Shown here: in pieces, positions 51,694-61,268 of the stretch
Position numbering within the stretch: the first letter of the stretch is position 1
Layout: each line of letters opens with the position of its first letter
Source of the DNA: an uncultured Victivallales bacterium
GTDB taxonomy: Bacteria > Verrucomicrobiota > Lentisphaeria > Victivallales > UBA1829
DNA: 64,000 bases
Assembly (NCBI GenBank): GCA_944391115.1
Contig: CALXSJ010000009.1
Location: forward strand, 62,001 to 126,000
Reading direction: 5' to 3'
Program-made: the position numbers and the translations under genes
The notes under the pieces: generated by a model
What the model saw: only the letters and a program-made list of their open reading frames with translations
Told to the model about the DNA's origin: nothing
The model's database searches: none

Positions 51694-52496
51694 GACACCG
51701 AAACCCGGCAGATCCCGCAAACTGGACGGTTCCGCGCAATTTCACCTTGATCGAGCTCCTCATCGTGATTGCGATCATCGCAATTCTCGCGGGCATGCTT
51801 CTGCCGGCACTTCAGATGGCGCGGGAAAAGGCCAGAAGCGCCAACTGCCTCGCCAATCTCCGGCAGATCGGCTCTGCCATGCAGATGTACATCGGGGACA
51901 ACAAGGACTACATCACCCCCGGCCTGGTCTTCTATCCGGATCACAGCAAATCCCTGTACTGGGCGGCGCTCCTGCTGGATTACACGGGTTCGGGGAAAGG
52001 TGCGATTGAACCGACTGGGAACAATTACCAGGTGTCAGAAGGGCATCCTATCTCCAAAATCTTTCTCTGCCCGTCCGTCACCTCCCCCTGCTGGCGCTCC
52101 CTCACCCGGTATACCAGCCATCTGGGCTACGGCATCAATATGGCAATCGACCAGGGAGACGCCACAAAATTCACCGCCTCGAACTTTTCCAGAAAAATCA
52201 CGACGATCGTCAGACACTCCGAACAGCTGCTGATATCGGAACCCGCCGCGGAATGTGCGGACGTCTCCGCCAGTCATCACGCCTACGTCAAACCGACGCC
52301 CGTCGCGTTCGCCTCCAGTCCGCTTCCGCAGCTCGGCTACATCCATGCCCGGCACGCGGGAAAAGCCAATGTCCTTTTCCTGGGCGGCAACGTATCGGCC
52401 GTTTCGAAACAGGCTTTGTCGGATACGAACTGTTCGACGATGCTTCCCTGGAACACCCGGCAGACGAAAAATCCGGGCTCGCTTCTGCATTTGTGA
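51690..52496 (+). CDS. Pseudopilin-like prepilin-type N-methylation protein
   Basis: A 268-residue protein with a 17-residue leader ending WTVPRN, then [24 protein letters not shown], the class III signal with Glu at +5. The residue before the expected cut is Asn rather than Gly. Near the C terminus [16 protein letters not shown] is a variant of the H-X9-DG motif with Asp replaced by Gly. CAGGAGGA precedes the ATG, which overlaps the previous stop. As at 15635-17451, it lies beside a DUF4838 gene, supporting a functional pairing. Confidence 0.87.
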   Translation: MRHRNPADPANWTVPRNFTLIELLIVIAIIAILAGMLLPALQMAREKARSANCLANLRQIGSAMQMYIGDNKDYITPGLVFYPDHSKSLYWAALLLDYTGSGKGAIEPTGNNYQVSEGHPISKIFLCPSVTSPCWRSLTRYTSHLGYGINMAIDQGDATKFTASNFSRKITTIVRHSEQLLISEPAAECADVSASHHAYVKPTPVAFASSPLPQLGYIHARHAGKANVLFLGGNVSAVSKQALSDTNCSTMLPWNTRQTKNPGSLLHL

Positions 52497-52512
52497 CTTC
52501 GGAGGCGGCGGA

Positions 52513-53826
52513 ATGGGCGGAAAGTTCAGGACGGAAAGCTGCGACTGTCTGGTTGCGGGAGGCGGAACGGCCGGAATCATCGCCGCGATTCAGGCGGGAC
52601 GGGCGGGCGCCGATGTCATTCTCACGGAAATGAATCCGCTTCCCGGCGGCACCATGACCTTCGGGAAAGTATCCTCGCCGGCCTATTTTTTCGCCGGAGG
52701 GCGGAGAATCGTCGGCGGAATCGGCTGGGAGCTTGTGAAGGAAACCGTGGAACTCTCCGGCGGAAAACTGCCGGATTTCCGGGTCCCGGTTCCGGGGCAT
52801 ACCGGCCATGCCGTATATGTTGATCCGAATCTCTATCCCGTTCTGGCGGAGGAGAAATGCCTGCGGGCCGGCGTGCGGCTCCGCTATCAGGAGATTCTGA
52901 CGGCCCTGAGGCCGCTCGGAAACGGCTGGGAGGCGGAAGTGACGGGAAACGGCGTGTTCCGGAAGATCAGGGCGCGCGAGGTCATCGACTGCACGGGCGA
53001 TGCTACGGCGGTCCGGCTCGCCGGCGGCCCCTGCGTCCGCGGGGAAGAGCGCCAGCCGGGCACGCTGGAATTCCAGCTTTCCGGCTATGACTGCGCCGCT
53101 CTGGATGCGGATTCGCTGGAACGGGCCTTCCGGAAAGCCCTTGCCGACGGCGAACTCCAGCCCGGCGACTACTGTGACGCGGACAGGCCCCTGATCCGCT
53201 ATCTCCGGAGCCGCGGCTACAATCTCCAGCACATCTTTCATGCGGACGCTTCGGATTCCGAAAAGCAGACCAGCGCAAGCATCACAGGAAGGCAGCGTCT
53301 TCTGGCCATGCTGCGTTTTCTCCGCCGCCAGCCGGGCCTGGAAAACTGTGTCATCGCCGACGCCGCGCCGCTGACGGCCGTCCGCGAAGGCTGGAGAATC
53401 CTCGGAGAACGGACCGTCACGGAGGAGGACTATCTTCAAGGCGTCCTGTATGACGACGCAATTGCCTGGAGCAGCTACTTCATCGACGTTCATCATGAGA
53501 CCGGGGTCCGGCGGCGCCATCTTGCGCCGGGCGTCTTTCCGACGATCCCCTTCGGCGCGCTGATTCCCCGCGGAATGAAGCGCATTCTCGCGGCCGGCCG
53601 TTCCATCTCCTCGGACCGGGGCGCGTTCTCCGCTCTGCGCGTCGGAGCCTCCTGCATGGCCATGGGACAGGCGGCGGGAGCGGCTGCCGCGCTTGCGGTC
53701 CGGACAGGCATTCCTTCGCGGGAGGTTCCGCTCGACTCGATCCGGAAACTGCTGCGGGATCACGGGGCGGCGGTGCCGCTCCCCGGCGTCGTCACCGAGC
53801 CGGAATATCCGGAGGATCCCGCCTGA
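52513..53826 (+). CDS. FAD-dependent oxidoreductase (FAD_oxidored family)
   Basis: A 437-residue flavoprotein. The N-terminal dinucleotide-binding motif is CLVAGGGTAGIIAAIQAGRAG, read here as GGGTAG, followed by an acidic residue binding FAD ribose (LTEMNPLPGG). The C-terminal FAD contact is RILAAGRSISSDRGAFSALR. It belongs to the PF12831-like group common in Planctomycetes and Lentisphaerota. There is no signal peptide. GGAGG lies before ATG 52513, 16 bases after the pseudopilin. It may oxidise a released sugar, but the substrate is not evident. Confidence 0.85.
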   Translation: MGGKFRTESCDCLVAGGGTAGIIAAIQAGRAGADVILTEMNPLPGGTMTFGKVSSPAYFFAGGRRIVGGIGWELVKETVELSGGKLPDFRVPVPGHTGHAVYVDPNLYPVLAEEKCLRAGVRLRYQEILTALRPLGNGWEAEVTGNGVFRKIRAREVIDCTGDATAVRLAGGPCVRGEERQPGTLEFQLSGYDCAALDADSLERAFRKALADGELQPGDYCDADRPLIRYLRSRGYNLQHIFHADASDSEKQTSASITGRQRLLAMLRFLRRQPGLENCVIADAAPLTAVREGWRILGERTVTEEDYLQGVLYDDAIAWSSYFIDVHHETGVRRRHLAPGVFPTIPFGALIPRGMKRILAAGRSISSDRGAFSALRVGASCMAMGQAAGAAAALAVRTGIPSREVPLDSIRKLLRDHGAAVPLPGVVTEPEYPEDPA

Positions 53827-53859
53827 CGCTTCCCCTGTCCTGTGCACGGGAAACGGATT

Positions 53860-54909
53860 TCAGCGCCCGGTTCTCCGGGAATTGAGGAATTTCTTCACGC
53901 CTTCGAATCCCTCCTTGTCGGCAATCGCCTTCACCATGCGGAATCCCCGGCCGTAGACAGGATCCGTATTGGACTCGATGCGCCGGTTCAGTTCCTCGCG
54001 CCTGTGAAGTTTGTTGTAGAGCCAGCCGACATATTCGGCAAACCCCTCCCGGATCGCGGGATCGCGGATTCCGGGAAAATAGGTCACAAGCCAGTCATGT
54101 CCCAGCTCGTGCGCCATGACATACTCCATACGCTCTTTCGGAAGTCCCTCCAGAACATAGACATGGAAACGTTCGGACGTTTTCTTCTCTTCTTCGGAAA
54201 TCTTCCGTCCCAGCAGATTGCGCTTTACGACGGTCTTCATCTCGGCAAGATATTCGAAAAGTCCCTGCTCCGTCACAATCCCGGACTCTCCGCGCGACTT
54301 CCGGTGGAGCGTTTCCTGGTCGATCAGGAAGAAACGGATCGGATGATCGGTTCCGATTCCAAGCTTATGCTTCAGATCGTTCCGCACAAGCTGAAAATAT
54401 CCGCGCGCCTCGCCTTCATCGGAAACGGCGCTTTCCGCGCACTTCGGACAGATGACGCGCCCGTCCGCAAGCCTTCTGCCGTCCGTGGGAATCTGGCAGG
54501 CGAAACAGCGCGGCTTTTTGAGACAGTCCGGACATGCGAAAAAGGAGTTGTCCGCCGCGAGAGCTCCGGCGGCGGAGCGTTTGCCGCAGACGGTGCATTG
54601 CGGAAGCTGCGATTCGTAGCACTTGCGGGAACAGAAGATTTTATCTCCGGAAGACAGATAGGCGCCCCGGATTTTTCCGCCGCAGACGGAACACTGCGGA
54701 AGAGAGCGTTCCAGACTCCGGTCCGCACAGGAACGCGAACAGTAGTTTTTATTCCTGAGAGAATAGTAAGCGCGTCCCGGCGCGATTTTCTTTCCGCACC
54801 AGGCGCATTTCATTTGCTCCGCCGCAGACAGAAGCGACGGAAACAGCAGAAGCGTGACAAGAAAGGAACAAAACCGCCCCGGAAAAAATATGGATTTTAT
54901 TCGTCTCAT
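53860..54909 (-). CDS. Secreted LIM-like zinc-module protein with DA1-like metallopeptidase domain
   Basis: A 349-residue protein with a signal peptide (MRRIKSIFFPGRFCSFLVTL and following hydrophobic residues). Four cysteine modules follow, each two CxxC- or CxxxC-spaced pairs: C35/C38-C57/C61, C73/C76-C93/C97, C105/C108-C126/C129 and C135/C138-C154/C157, like LIM-type zinc fingers. The C-terminal half has the zincin motif HELGH at 267-271 and a downstream Glu in REGFAEYVGWLYNKL, matching the layout of DA1 peptidases of plants. I start at ATG 54909, eight bases after GGGAG. It is a single gene, convergent with the FAD oxidoreductase gene. Substrate unknown. Confidence 0.75.
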   Translation of the reverse strand: MRRIKSIFFPGRFCSFLVTLLLFPSLLSAAEQMKCAWCGKKIAPGRAYYSLRNKNYCSRSCADRSLERSLPQCSVCGGKIRGAYLSSGDKIFCSRKCYESQLPQCTVCGKRSAAGALAADNSFFACPDCLKKPRCFACQIPTDGRRLADGRVICPKCAESAVSDEGEARGYFQLVRNDLKHKLGIGTDHPIRFFLIDQETLHRKSRGESGIVTEQGLFEYLAEMKTVVKRNLLGRKISEEEKKTSERFHVYVLEGLPKERMEYVMAHELGHDWLVTYFPGIRDPAIREGFAEYVGWLYNKLHRREELNRRIESNTDPVYGRGFRMVKAIADKEGFEGVKKFLNSRRTGR

Positions 54910-55023
54910 AAGCGCAACTCCCTGTTGCATTTCCGCCGAAGCGGAGTTACTGTACTGTATAATGAAAAAGACAGGAATGCAAGGGAATTTGTTCCTGCCG
55001 GAGACGATTTCGGAGTTTTACAG

Positions 55024-55305
55024 ATGAGCAAAACCGTCAGCGCCAGTTTTGAAATCAGGAATTCCTGCGGTCTTCATGCAAGACCGGCGTCGCTTTTTGT
55101 ACAGGAGGCGTCCGTCTACGACGCCGAAATTTCCGTGCAGAACGAAACGACCGGTGAAAAGGCGGACGGGAAAAGCCTGATGGGGCTCCTGATGCTGGCC
55201 GCGCCCTGCGGGACGCGCCTGAAAATCACGGCAAGCGGTTCCGACGCGGACCGGGCGCTGGAGGCGCTCGGAGCGCTCATCATGAAAGGATTCGATGAAG
55301 AATAG
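55024..55305 (+). CDS. ptsH: Phosphocarrier protein HPr
   Basis: A 93-residue HPr. The phosphorylated histidine is H18 in NSCGLHARPASLFV. The regulatory serine position is occupied by S51 in GKSLMGLLMLAA, so control by an HPr kinase is possible. GGAG lies nine bases before the ATG. It overlaps the EI gene by 11 bases. No EII permease gene is in the window, so the pair may serve regulation or components elsewhere. Confidence 0.93.
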   Translation: MSKTVSASFEIRNSCGLHARPASLFVQEASVYDAEISVQNETTGEKADGKSLMGLLMLAAPCGTRLKITASGSDADRALEALGALIMKGFDEE

Positions 55306-57112
55306 CGGCGCCAAAGCGGGACCTCCCGACAAAACAGTCAAGCGGGAGATTCTTTTTCACGGAATTCCGGCATCCCCCGGAATCGCCATCGGCACCGTGA
55401 TGCTGATAGCCGACTCGCACCGCGATCTGGTGCGGGATGTCAAAACCGCCAGAATCACTCCGGAGCAGGTGGAACCGGAAATCACGCTGTTCCGGCAGGC
55501 CGTCGACAGGACAAGAGAGGAAATCAAGGAGCTGCGCACCCGGGTGCAGTCCTCTCTGGAATCCCATGAAGCCAACATCTTCGATGCGCATTTTCTCATT
55601 GTCGACGACAAAATGCTGATGAACGAGGTCTGCTCGTCCGTGACCAAAAAACTGATCCCTGCGGACGCGGCGTTTTCCCAGACCATGCAGAAATACATCG
55701 CGGCGATTTCCGCAGTGCCGGACCCCTATCTTCGCGAACGCGCCGCGGACGTGCAGGACGTGGCGGCGCGGATTCTTTCAAATCTGTATGGCCTGGAACG
55801 TCCGAAACTGGATCATCTGCCGGGACCGCGCATCATCATCGCCAGAGACCTGACACCGTCCGACACGGCACTTCTCGACCGGTCCAACGTGCTGGCATTT
55901 GCGACGGAATCCGGCAGCAAGACCTCCCACAGCGCAATTCTGGCGCGCTCCATGCGGATTCCCGCGATCGTCGGCATGAGCCACTTCGTCGAACGGATCG
56001 AAGACGGCGACAGAATGATTATCGACGGCTTTCTCGGCATCGCGATCCTCAATCCCGAAAAACAGACCGTCGAGCTCTATGAACAGAAGGAAAACCGCAA
56101 GGCGAAACTCTACAACGAGCTTCTCCGCGAAACCCAGCTGCAGTCGGAAACCACGGACGGCTACCGGATTCATCTCGCGGCCAATGTCGAAAACGCCGAC
56201 ACGCTGGAGGACGTCAAGAAATACGGCGCATCCGGAATCGGCCTTTTCCGGACGGAATATCTTTACATGAACCGCGCCACGCTGCCGGACGAGGAGGAAC
56301 AGTTCGAAGTCTACCGGAAAGTTGCAACGGCGATGGACGGTCAGCCCGCGATCATCCGGACGCTGGACATCGGCGGCGACAAACTCTCGGAAGCGCTGGG
56401 CTCCTACCACGAGCAGAATCCCTTCCTCGGACTCCGCGCGGTGCGTCTCTGCCTGGAGAAACCGGAAATCCTGAAAACCCAGATGCGGGCGATTCTCAGG
56501 GCCGGAGTCTTCGGAAAGATCCGCATGATGTTTCCGATGGTGTCGTGCATGGACGAGCTGAACAAACTTCTGAAGCTTCTGGAAGAGGTCCGCTCGGATC
56601 TGAAAAACACCAATACGAAATTCGACGGTTCCATGGACATCGGGCTCATGATTGAAATTCCGTCCGCCGCGCTGATCGCCGACAAGCTGGCGAAAAAGGT
56701 GGACTTCTTCAGCATCGGCACCAACGACCTTGTGCAATACACGCTGGCGGTCGACCGGAACAATGAACGCGTCGCGCATCTTTACGCGCCGACGAATCCG
56801 GCGGTTCTGGAACTGATCTGGCGGACGGTGGACGCCGCGGAACGCAACGGCATCTGGGTCGGAGTCTGCGGCGAAGTGGCGGGCGATCCCCGCTACGTGC
56901 CGATTTTGATCGGGCTCGGCGTGAAGGAGCTGAGCATGTCGCCGCTCTCCATCGGACATATCCGGCGCCTGATCCGCAACGTCTCCATGTATGACGCCGA
57001 ACGCCTCGCCGAGCAGGCGCTCGCCGCGGAAACCGCGGAGGAGGCCCTTGCATGCTCCATGGAATATCTGCAGAAAAAAGTGCCTGAAGTTCTGCATCAG
57101 CACGAGCTCTGA
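55295..57112 (+). CDS. ptsI: Phosphoenolpyruvate-protein phosphotransferase (enzyme I)
   Basis: A 605-residue enzyme I that moves phosphate from PEP to HPr. The phospho-histidine is H212 in [12 protein letters not shown]. The PEP-binding barrel has [35 protein letters not shown] and the cysteine in [10 protein letters not shown]. It is slightly longer at the N terminus than usual by about 15 residues. There is no GAF domain, so it is the sugar-PTS type rather than PtsP. It overlaps ptsH by 11 bases. Confidence 0.96.
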   Translation: MKNSGAKAGPPDKTVKREILFHGIPASPGIAIGTVMLIADSHRDLVRDVKTARITPEQVEPEITLFRQAVDRTREEIKELRTRVQSSLESHEANIFDAHFLIVDDKMLMNEVCSSVTKKLIPADAAFSQTMQKYIAAISAVPDPYLRERAADVQDVAARILSNLYGLERPKLDHLPGPRIIIARDLTPSDTALLDRSNVLAFATESGSKTSHSAILARSMRIPAIVGMSHFVERIEDGDRMIIDGFLGIAILNPEKQTVELYEQKENRKAKLYNELLRETQLQSETTDGYRIHLAANVENADTLEDVKKYGASGIGLFRTEYLYMNRATLPDEEEQFEVYRKVATAMDGQPAIIRTLDIGGDKLSEALGSYHEQNPFLGLRAVRLCLEKPEILKTQMRAILRAGVFGKIRMMFPMVSCMDELNKLLKLLEEVRSDLKNTNTKFDGSMDIGLMIEIPSAALIADKLAKKVDFFSIGTNDLVQYTLAVDRNNERVAHLYAPTNPAVLELIWRTVDAAERNGIWVGVCGEVAGDPRYVPILIGLGVKELSMSPLSIGHIRRLIRNVSMYDAERLAEQALAAETAEEALACSMEYLQKKVPEVLHQHEL

Positions 57113-57296
57113 CCACGCGAAGGGAAAAACGTCCTCCCCCGCCCGGAGCAGCACTCCCGCGTTCCGGAATCGCTTTCACTCCTGCCGCACGGGCGGTACA
57201 AATTTCGCATTTCCTTTGGAAAAAAGCTGGAAAAAAAGCGGAAAACGGAGTCTATTAATAGGATCAGAATCAATCATCAAACAAAGAGAAACATTT

Positions 57297-58841
57297 ATGT
57301 TGAAAAGCGAAACCATACTGGTCCTGGATTTCGGCTCCCAGTACAGCCAGCTGATCGCGCGCAGGATCCGCGAATGCAGTGTTTACAGCCGGATTGTCCC
57401 GTTCCGGATCAGCGCCGATGACATTCGGAAAGAAGCGCCCGCAGGCATCATCCTGAGCGGCGGTCCCGCAAGCGTCTATCAGGAGGGGGCGCCGCAGTGC
57501 GATCCCCGGATTTTCGATCTCGGGATTCCGGTTCTCGGCATCTGCTACGGGATGCAGCTCACGGTGCGGACGCTCGGCGGCGAGGTTGCGCGGGGGAAGG
57601 CGCGCGAATACGGGAAAGCCGAAATCGAAGTCTGTGCGGAATCCCCCCTGTTCGCCGGATTCCCGGACAGGGGACAGGTCTGGATGTCGCACGGTGACAA
57701 GGTCACGCGGATTCCGGCCGGCTTCTCCCGCTTTGCCCGGACGGCCAACACGGAATTTGCCGGAATTCAGAATCCGGAAGGGAAAATCTACGGCATCCAG
57801 TTCCATCCGGAAGTCGTTCACACGCCGAAAGGGCAGACCATCATCACGAACTTCTGCCGGCACATCTGCGGCTGCTCCGGCAGCTGGAACATGGAGTCGT
57901 TCATAGAAACAAGCATCCGCGACATCCGTGAAAAAGTCGGAAATGAAAAGGTGATCCTCGGACTCAGCGGAGGGGTCGATTCCTCCGTGGCCGCGGCGCT
58001 GATCCACAAGGCGGTCGGCGATCAGCTCACCTGCATCTTCGTGAACAACGGAGGCCTGCGCAAAGGCGAACCCGAACGCGTCAAGGCGCTTTTCGGCGGG
58101 GCCTTCCGCATGACGCTCAAATATGTCGACGCGGAAGCGCGCTTTCTGGAAAAACTCAAAGGGGCGAGCGATCCCGAGCGCAAACGCAAAATCATCGGTC
58201 ACGAGTTCGTCAAAGTCTTCGACGAGGCCGCCTCCGAGATCTCCGACGTGAAATTTCTTGCGCAGGGCACGACCTATCCGGATGTCATTGAAAGCGTCTC
58301 AATCGACGGGAATCCGAGCGCGGTCATCAAAAGCCACCACAACGTCGGGGGACTTCCCGCGACAATGAACCTGAAACTCCTGGAGCCTTTGAGCCGGCTT
58401 TTCAAGGACGAAGTCCGCGAAGTGGGACGCAAGCTCGGGCTCCCCGAGGAAATGGTGATGCGCCAGCCCTTCCCCGGCCCGGGGCTGGCGGTCCGCATGC
58501 TCGGCGAAGTCAACAAGAAAGACCTGGACACGCTCCGCGACGCGGATGAAATCATCGTCGATGAGATGAAAAAGGCGGGACTCTACTACAAGACATGGCA
58601 GACGTTCGGCGTGTTCATCCCCGTCAAGACCGTCGGCGTCATGGGCGATGAGCGGACGTATGACAACGTGATTGCGCTGCGCGCGGTGGACAGCCAGGAC
58701 GGCATGACGGCGGACTGGGTTCCCCTCCCCTACGATCTTCTCGGACGGATTTCCAACCGGATCATCAACGAGGTGAACGGCGTGAACCGCGTAGTCTACG
58801 ACATCACGTCCAAGCCGCCGGGAACCATTGAATGGGAATGA
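57297..58841 (+). CDS. guaA: GMP synthase (glutamine-hydrolysing)
   Basis: A 514-residue enzyme converting XMP to GMP. The N-terminal glutaminase has C83 in GICYGMQL and the His-Glu of QFHPEVVHT. The ATP pyrophosphatase domain has the P-loop [12 protein letters not shown], and the C-terminal dimer domain ends KPPGTIEWE, a classic GuaA ending. ATG 57297 gives [20 protein letters not shown], as expected. The 184 bases upstream are A-rich with CTATTAATAG, but no riboswitch is recognised. Confidence 0.97.
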   Translation: MLKSETILVLDFGSQYSQLIARRIRECSVYSRIVPFRISADDIRKEAPAGIILSGGPASVYQEGAPQCDPRIFDLGIPVLGICYGMQLTVRTLGGEVARGKAREYGKAEIEVCAESPLFAGFPDRGQVWMSHGDKVTRIPAGFSRFARTANTEFAGIQNPEGKIYGIQFHPEVVHTPKGQTIITNFCRHICGCSGSWNMESFIETSIRDIREKVGNEKVILGLSGGVDSSVAAALIHKAVGDQLTCIFVNNGGLRKGEPERVKALFGGAFRMTLKYVDAEARFLEKLKGASDPERKRKIIGHEFVKVFDEAASEISDVKFLAQGTTYPDVIESVSIDGNPSAVIKSHHNVGGLPATMNLKLLEPLSRLFKDEVREVGRKLGLPEEMVMRQPFPGPGLAVRMLGEVNKKDLDTLRDADEIIVDEMKKAGLYYKTWQTFGVFIPVKTVGVMGDERTYDNVIALRAVDSQDGMTADWVPLPYDLLGRISNRIINEVNGVNRVVYDITSKPPGTIEWE

Positions 58842-58848
58842 GCAACCG

Positions 58849-59409
58849 ATGGAAATCCTTGGAGGAACGGCAAGGGGAATGGTTCTGAAGGCGCCCTCCG
58901 GCGCGGCGGTCCGGCCGACCGCTGTGCGGGCGCGCAGAGCGTTGTTCGACAGTCTCGGAGATCTCACGGGCAGACACGCGTGCGACCTTTTTTCCGGAAC
59001 GGGAGCGGTCGGTTTCGAATTTGCAAGCCGCGGGGCGGCATCCGTCCTCTTTGTGGAGGCGGCGCAGCAGTCTCTCGCCGCAATCCGGTCAAATCTGAAG
59101 AGGATCGAACCGCACTGCCCGGATTGCAGATTCACCGTATTCGGCGGCCGTCTCCCGGAATGCGCCGCGCGCCTTGCCGGATTTCAGACGCCGGACCTTC
59201 TCTTTGCGGATCCCCCGTATGCCGAATCCCCGGAACTGCTAGACGGACTTCTGCGCGAACCGTCCTTCCGCGCATGGACCGGAAACGCGCTCCTGATCTG
59301 GGAACTCCCGGAAACGAACTTCCAGCTGAAAATATTTCCGGCCCCCTGGAAAATCCGTGCGGTCAAATCCTTCGGCGGCGCCCGTTTCCTTTTCATCGGG
59401 AAGGCATGA
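58849..59409 (+). CDS. rsmD: 16S rRNA (guanine-N2)-methyltransferase RsmD
   Basis: A 186-residue SAM-dependent methylase of the RsmD family, which modifies G966 of 16S rRNA in E. coli. It has ILGGTARGMVLKAP and PTAVRARRALFDSL at the start, the SAM motif DLFSGTGAVGFEFASRGA, and the catalytic LFADPPYAES. I take ATG 58849 rather than a TTG inside guaA. It is seven bases after guaA. The length is typical. Confidence 0.92.
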   Translation: MEILGGTARGMVLKAPSGAAVRPTAVRARRALFDSLGDLTGRHACDLFSGTGAVGFEFASRGAASVLFVEAAQQSLAAIRSNLKRIEPHCPDCRFTVFGGRLPECAARLAGFQTPDLLFADPPYAESPELLDGLLREPSFRAWTGNALLIWELPETNFQLKIFPAPWKIRAVKSFGGARFLFIGKA

Positions 59410-59487
59410 TTTCCTGCGCCATCGGGATTTTTTCATGAGAAAAGCGAAAAAAGCCGGAAAAATCCGCGCGGTTTCCCGATTTTTGAT

Positions 59488-59515
59488 TTGACAAGGAGAT
59501 TTGTGAATGTAGTGT
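59488..59515 (+). promoter_or_regulatory. Promoter of the envelope-protein cluster
   Basis: TTGACA (59488-59493), a 16-base spacer and TAGTGT (59510-59515), about 70 bases before the ATG at 59586. Confidence 0.55.
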
Positions 59516-59585
59516 AAGGGAAATCAGAACTTAAGCAAATGTGTGTTTTACTTGCAGTAACATTTTGACAGGAGAGAAACGAGTC

Positions 59586-60875
59586 ATGGGTATTTTGAAC
59601 AGAGTCATCAACATCCTGATTTTGCTTGCAGCAATTGCGGCCGTGGTGTTTTCCTATATGCTTTTCAGCAAGCGCAATGATCTGACGGACGGATGGCGGA
59701 AAATGGCGGAGGCGATCAATGCGACCGCCGCGACACTGGATGACAAAAACGCCTCCGGCACGAAGGCAGCCCAGGAACTCGCCACCGAAAAAATGAAACA
59801 CACCGAATATGCAAATCTGGATCAGGTTCTGCCGAAGCTGAAGGACAACGCATCAAAAATCGTCAAACAGCGCAATGACCTGGCCATGTCCCTCCAGAAA
59901 GCGGCAAACACCCTGGAAATCACCGGAGTGAATGCCAAAGACTTCCAGAATGTCACCACCTATGAAAGCAAGGACAAGGATCTCAGTTCGAAAATCTCGG
60001 ATTTCAAACGCAACCGGGACAACGTATTCTCCAACTACGTCCGGACCGGAAGCACCGCAGGCGTTTCCATCTCCGCCAATGACCTGAAGGATCCCTCCAA
60101 GGCGAATGCCGCCGCACAGAAAGTCAATACCCAAATCAACGACATCAAGGCGCGCCGCGACCGCTTCTCTTCGCATATTGCGGCCGTCAGCCGGACCCTG
60201 GGCCTGAAGAATCCGAATCTCGGCGGAACCAATTATGCCTCCGAACTCAATACCTCTCTTGCCGCAGTCCGGAAATACAAAGCCGATGCGGATTCCACGA
60301 AAAACGCTCTCGCAGCGGAAAAGAGAAGAACCGCTTCCTTGAACAATCAGATTGCCGCGCACCGCAAAACGATCTCCAACCATCTCGCAGACATCAAGTC
60401 AAAACAGAAAAGAATTGATGAACTTCTCCGCGTGATCTCCGACGACGGAAAATCGCGCATTCCGGAAAAACTGCTGACGAGCAGCGATCCGGAATGCTAC
60501 GGATATGTCAAGGGGAAAGTGGAATACATCGACAAGGACTACGGTTTCATTACGATCAACATCGGCAGAAAATATGAATTTGTCCAGAAATACGGCATCA
60601 AGGACAACAAGGTTCCTTTCCCGCTGACCACAGGAAAAATCATGACCGTCGCGCGCGGGCTGAACAGCAGCAGTCCGGAATTCATTGGAAAGGTTCTCGT
60701 GGCAAAAGTGGATGACTACAGCGCAATCTGCAATCTTGTCAGCGGAAAGCTTTCCGACCTCCGCCCCGGCGATGACGTTTATTTCGCCGCGGAAGACATC
60801 GCCGCCGCGACAGGAAAAGCCGCCGCACCGGCGCAGAAGACTCCGGCCGCACAGCAGGCTCCGGCAAAGAAATAA
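59586..60875 (+). CDS. Membrane-anchored coiled-coil protein of unknown function
   Basis: A 429-residue protein with one N-terminal membrane helix (VINILILLAAIAAVVFSYML). The next part to about residue 280 is mostly alpha-helical and coiled-coil-like, with heptad-rich Lys/Ala/Asn segments such as LNNQIAAHRKTISNHLADIK. A compact C-terminal domain follows (YGYVKGKVEYIDKDYGFITI), which resembles a small beta domain. It ends in an Ala/Pro/Gln-rich tail. CAGGAGAGAAAC precedes the ATG. No family was recognised. It may be an envelope scaffold, and it is followed by two very small genes in the same direction. Confidence 0.75.
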   Translation: MGILNRVINILILLAAIAAVVFSYMLFSKRNDLTDGWRKMAEAINATAATLDDKNASGTKAAQELATEKMKHTEYANLDQVLPKLKDNASKIVKQRNDLAMSLQKAANTLEITGVNAKDFQNVTTYESKDKDLSSKISDFKRNRDNVFSNYVRTGSTAGVSISANDLKDPSKANAAAQKVNTQINDIKARRDRFSSHIAAVSRTLGLKNPNLGGTNYASELNTSLAAVRKYKADADSTKNALAAEKRRTASLNNQIAAHRKTISNHLADIKSKQKRIDELLRVISDDGKSRIPEKLLTSSDPECYGYVKGKVEYIDKDYGFITINIGRKYEFVQKYGIKDNKVPFPLTTGKIMTVARGLNSSSPEFIGKVLVAKVDDYSAICNLVSGKLSDLRPGDDVYFAAEDIAAATGKAAAPAQKTPAAQQAPAKK

Positions 60876-60887
60876 GGAGACGCTCTC

Positions 60888-60995
60888 ATGTATGTTTCCA
60901 AAATTTTTACGGCGACAACAATTCTCACTTTCCTTCTTCTCGTGGCGGTCCTGGTGCTGCAGGCGCTTGAGATGAAGGCGTATGAGATGTTTTGA
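60888..60995 (+). CDS. Small single-helix membrane protein
   Basis: A 35-residue product, mainly one hydrophobic helix: FTATTILTFLLLVAVLVLQA, with a short charged tail containing EMKAYEMF. AAGGAG lies eight bases before the ATG, an excellent site, and the gene starts 12 bases after the coiled-coil gene. Size, placement and ribosome-binding site support a real gene. Function unknown. Confidence 0.65.
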   Translation: MYVSKIFTATTILTFLLLVAVLVLQALEMKAYEMF

Positions 60996-61082
60996 TTGAT
61001 CTGCATTCACGGCAAAAAATCAAATCGGAAGACCGTCCGCTCCAAGGCTGTGACGGTTTTTTTGTATGGGAAGGACTTGCGC

Positions 61083-61238
61083 ATGAAAATTCTGACCGCC
61101 GCACTGATCCTGCTGTCCGCAGGACTCCTGCTCTGCGGCTGCACCGACTACGAACGGGCGGGAGTCAATCCGCGTCCCTTCAATGAACCCAGAAGCTGGG
61201 AAATCAATCCGTATGGAACCAGTATGTTCCAGAACTGA
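61083..61238 (+). CDS. Small lipoprotein
   Basis: A 51-residue protein with a lipoprotein signal: basic start MKI, hydrophobic core and a lipobox in LLLCGC, with the modified cysteine at about residue 20, followed by TDYERAGVNPRPFNEPRSW. GGGAAGGA precedes the ATG. It lies between the small membrane protein and a secreted protein. Very short lipoproteins of this kind occur widely; no function is assigned. Confidence 0.75.
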   Translation: MKILTAALILLSAGLLLCGCTDYERAGVNPRPFNEPRSWEINPYGTSMFQN

Positions 61239-61268
61239 AGCGTTGCTGAAGCATTTTGGAATCCGGCG

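Noticed and set aside
59495-59512. AAGGAG followed by ATG-TAG, resembling a start-stop minimal open frame
   Set aside because: It lies inside the spacer and -10 of a promoter, so it would not be transcribed from that promoter.
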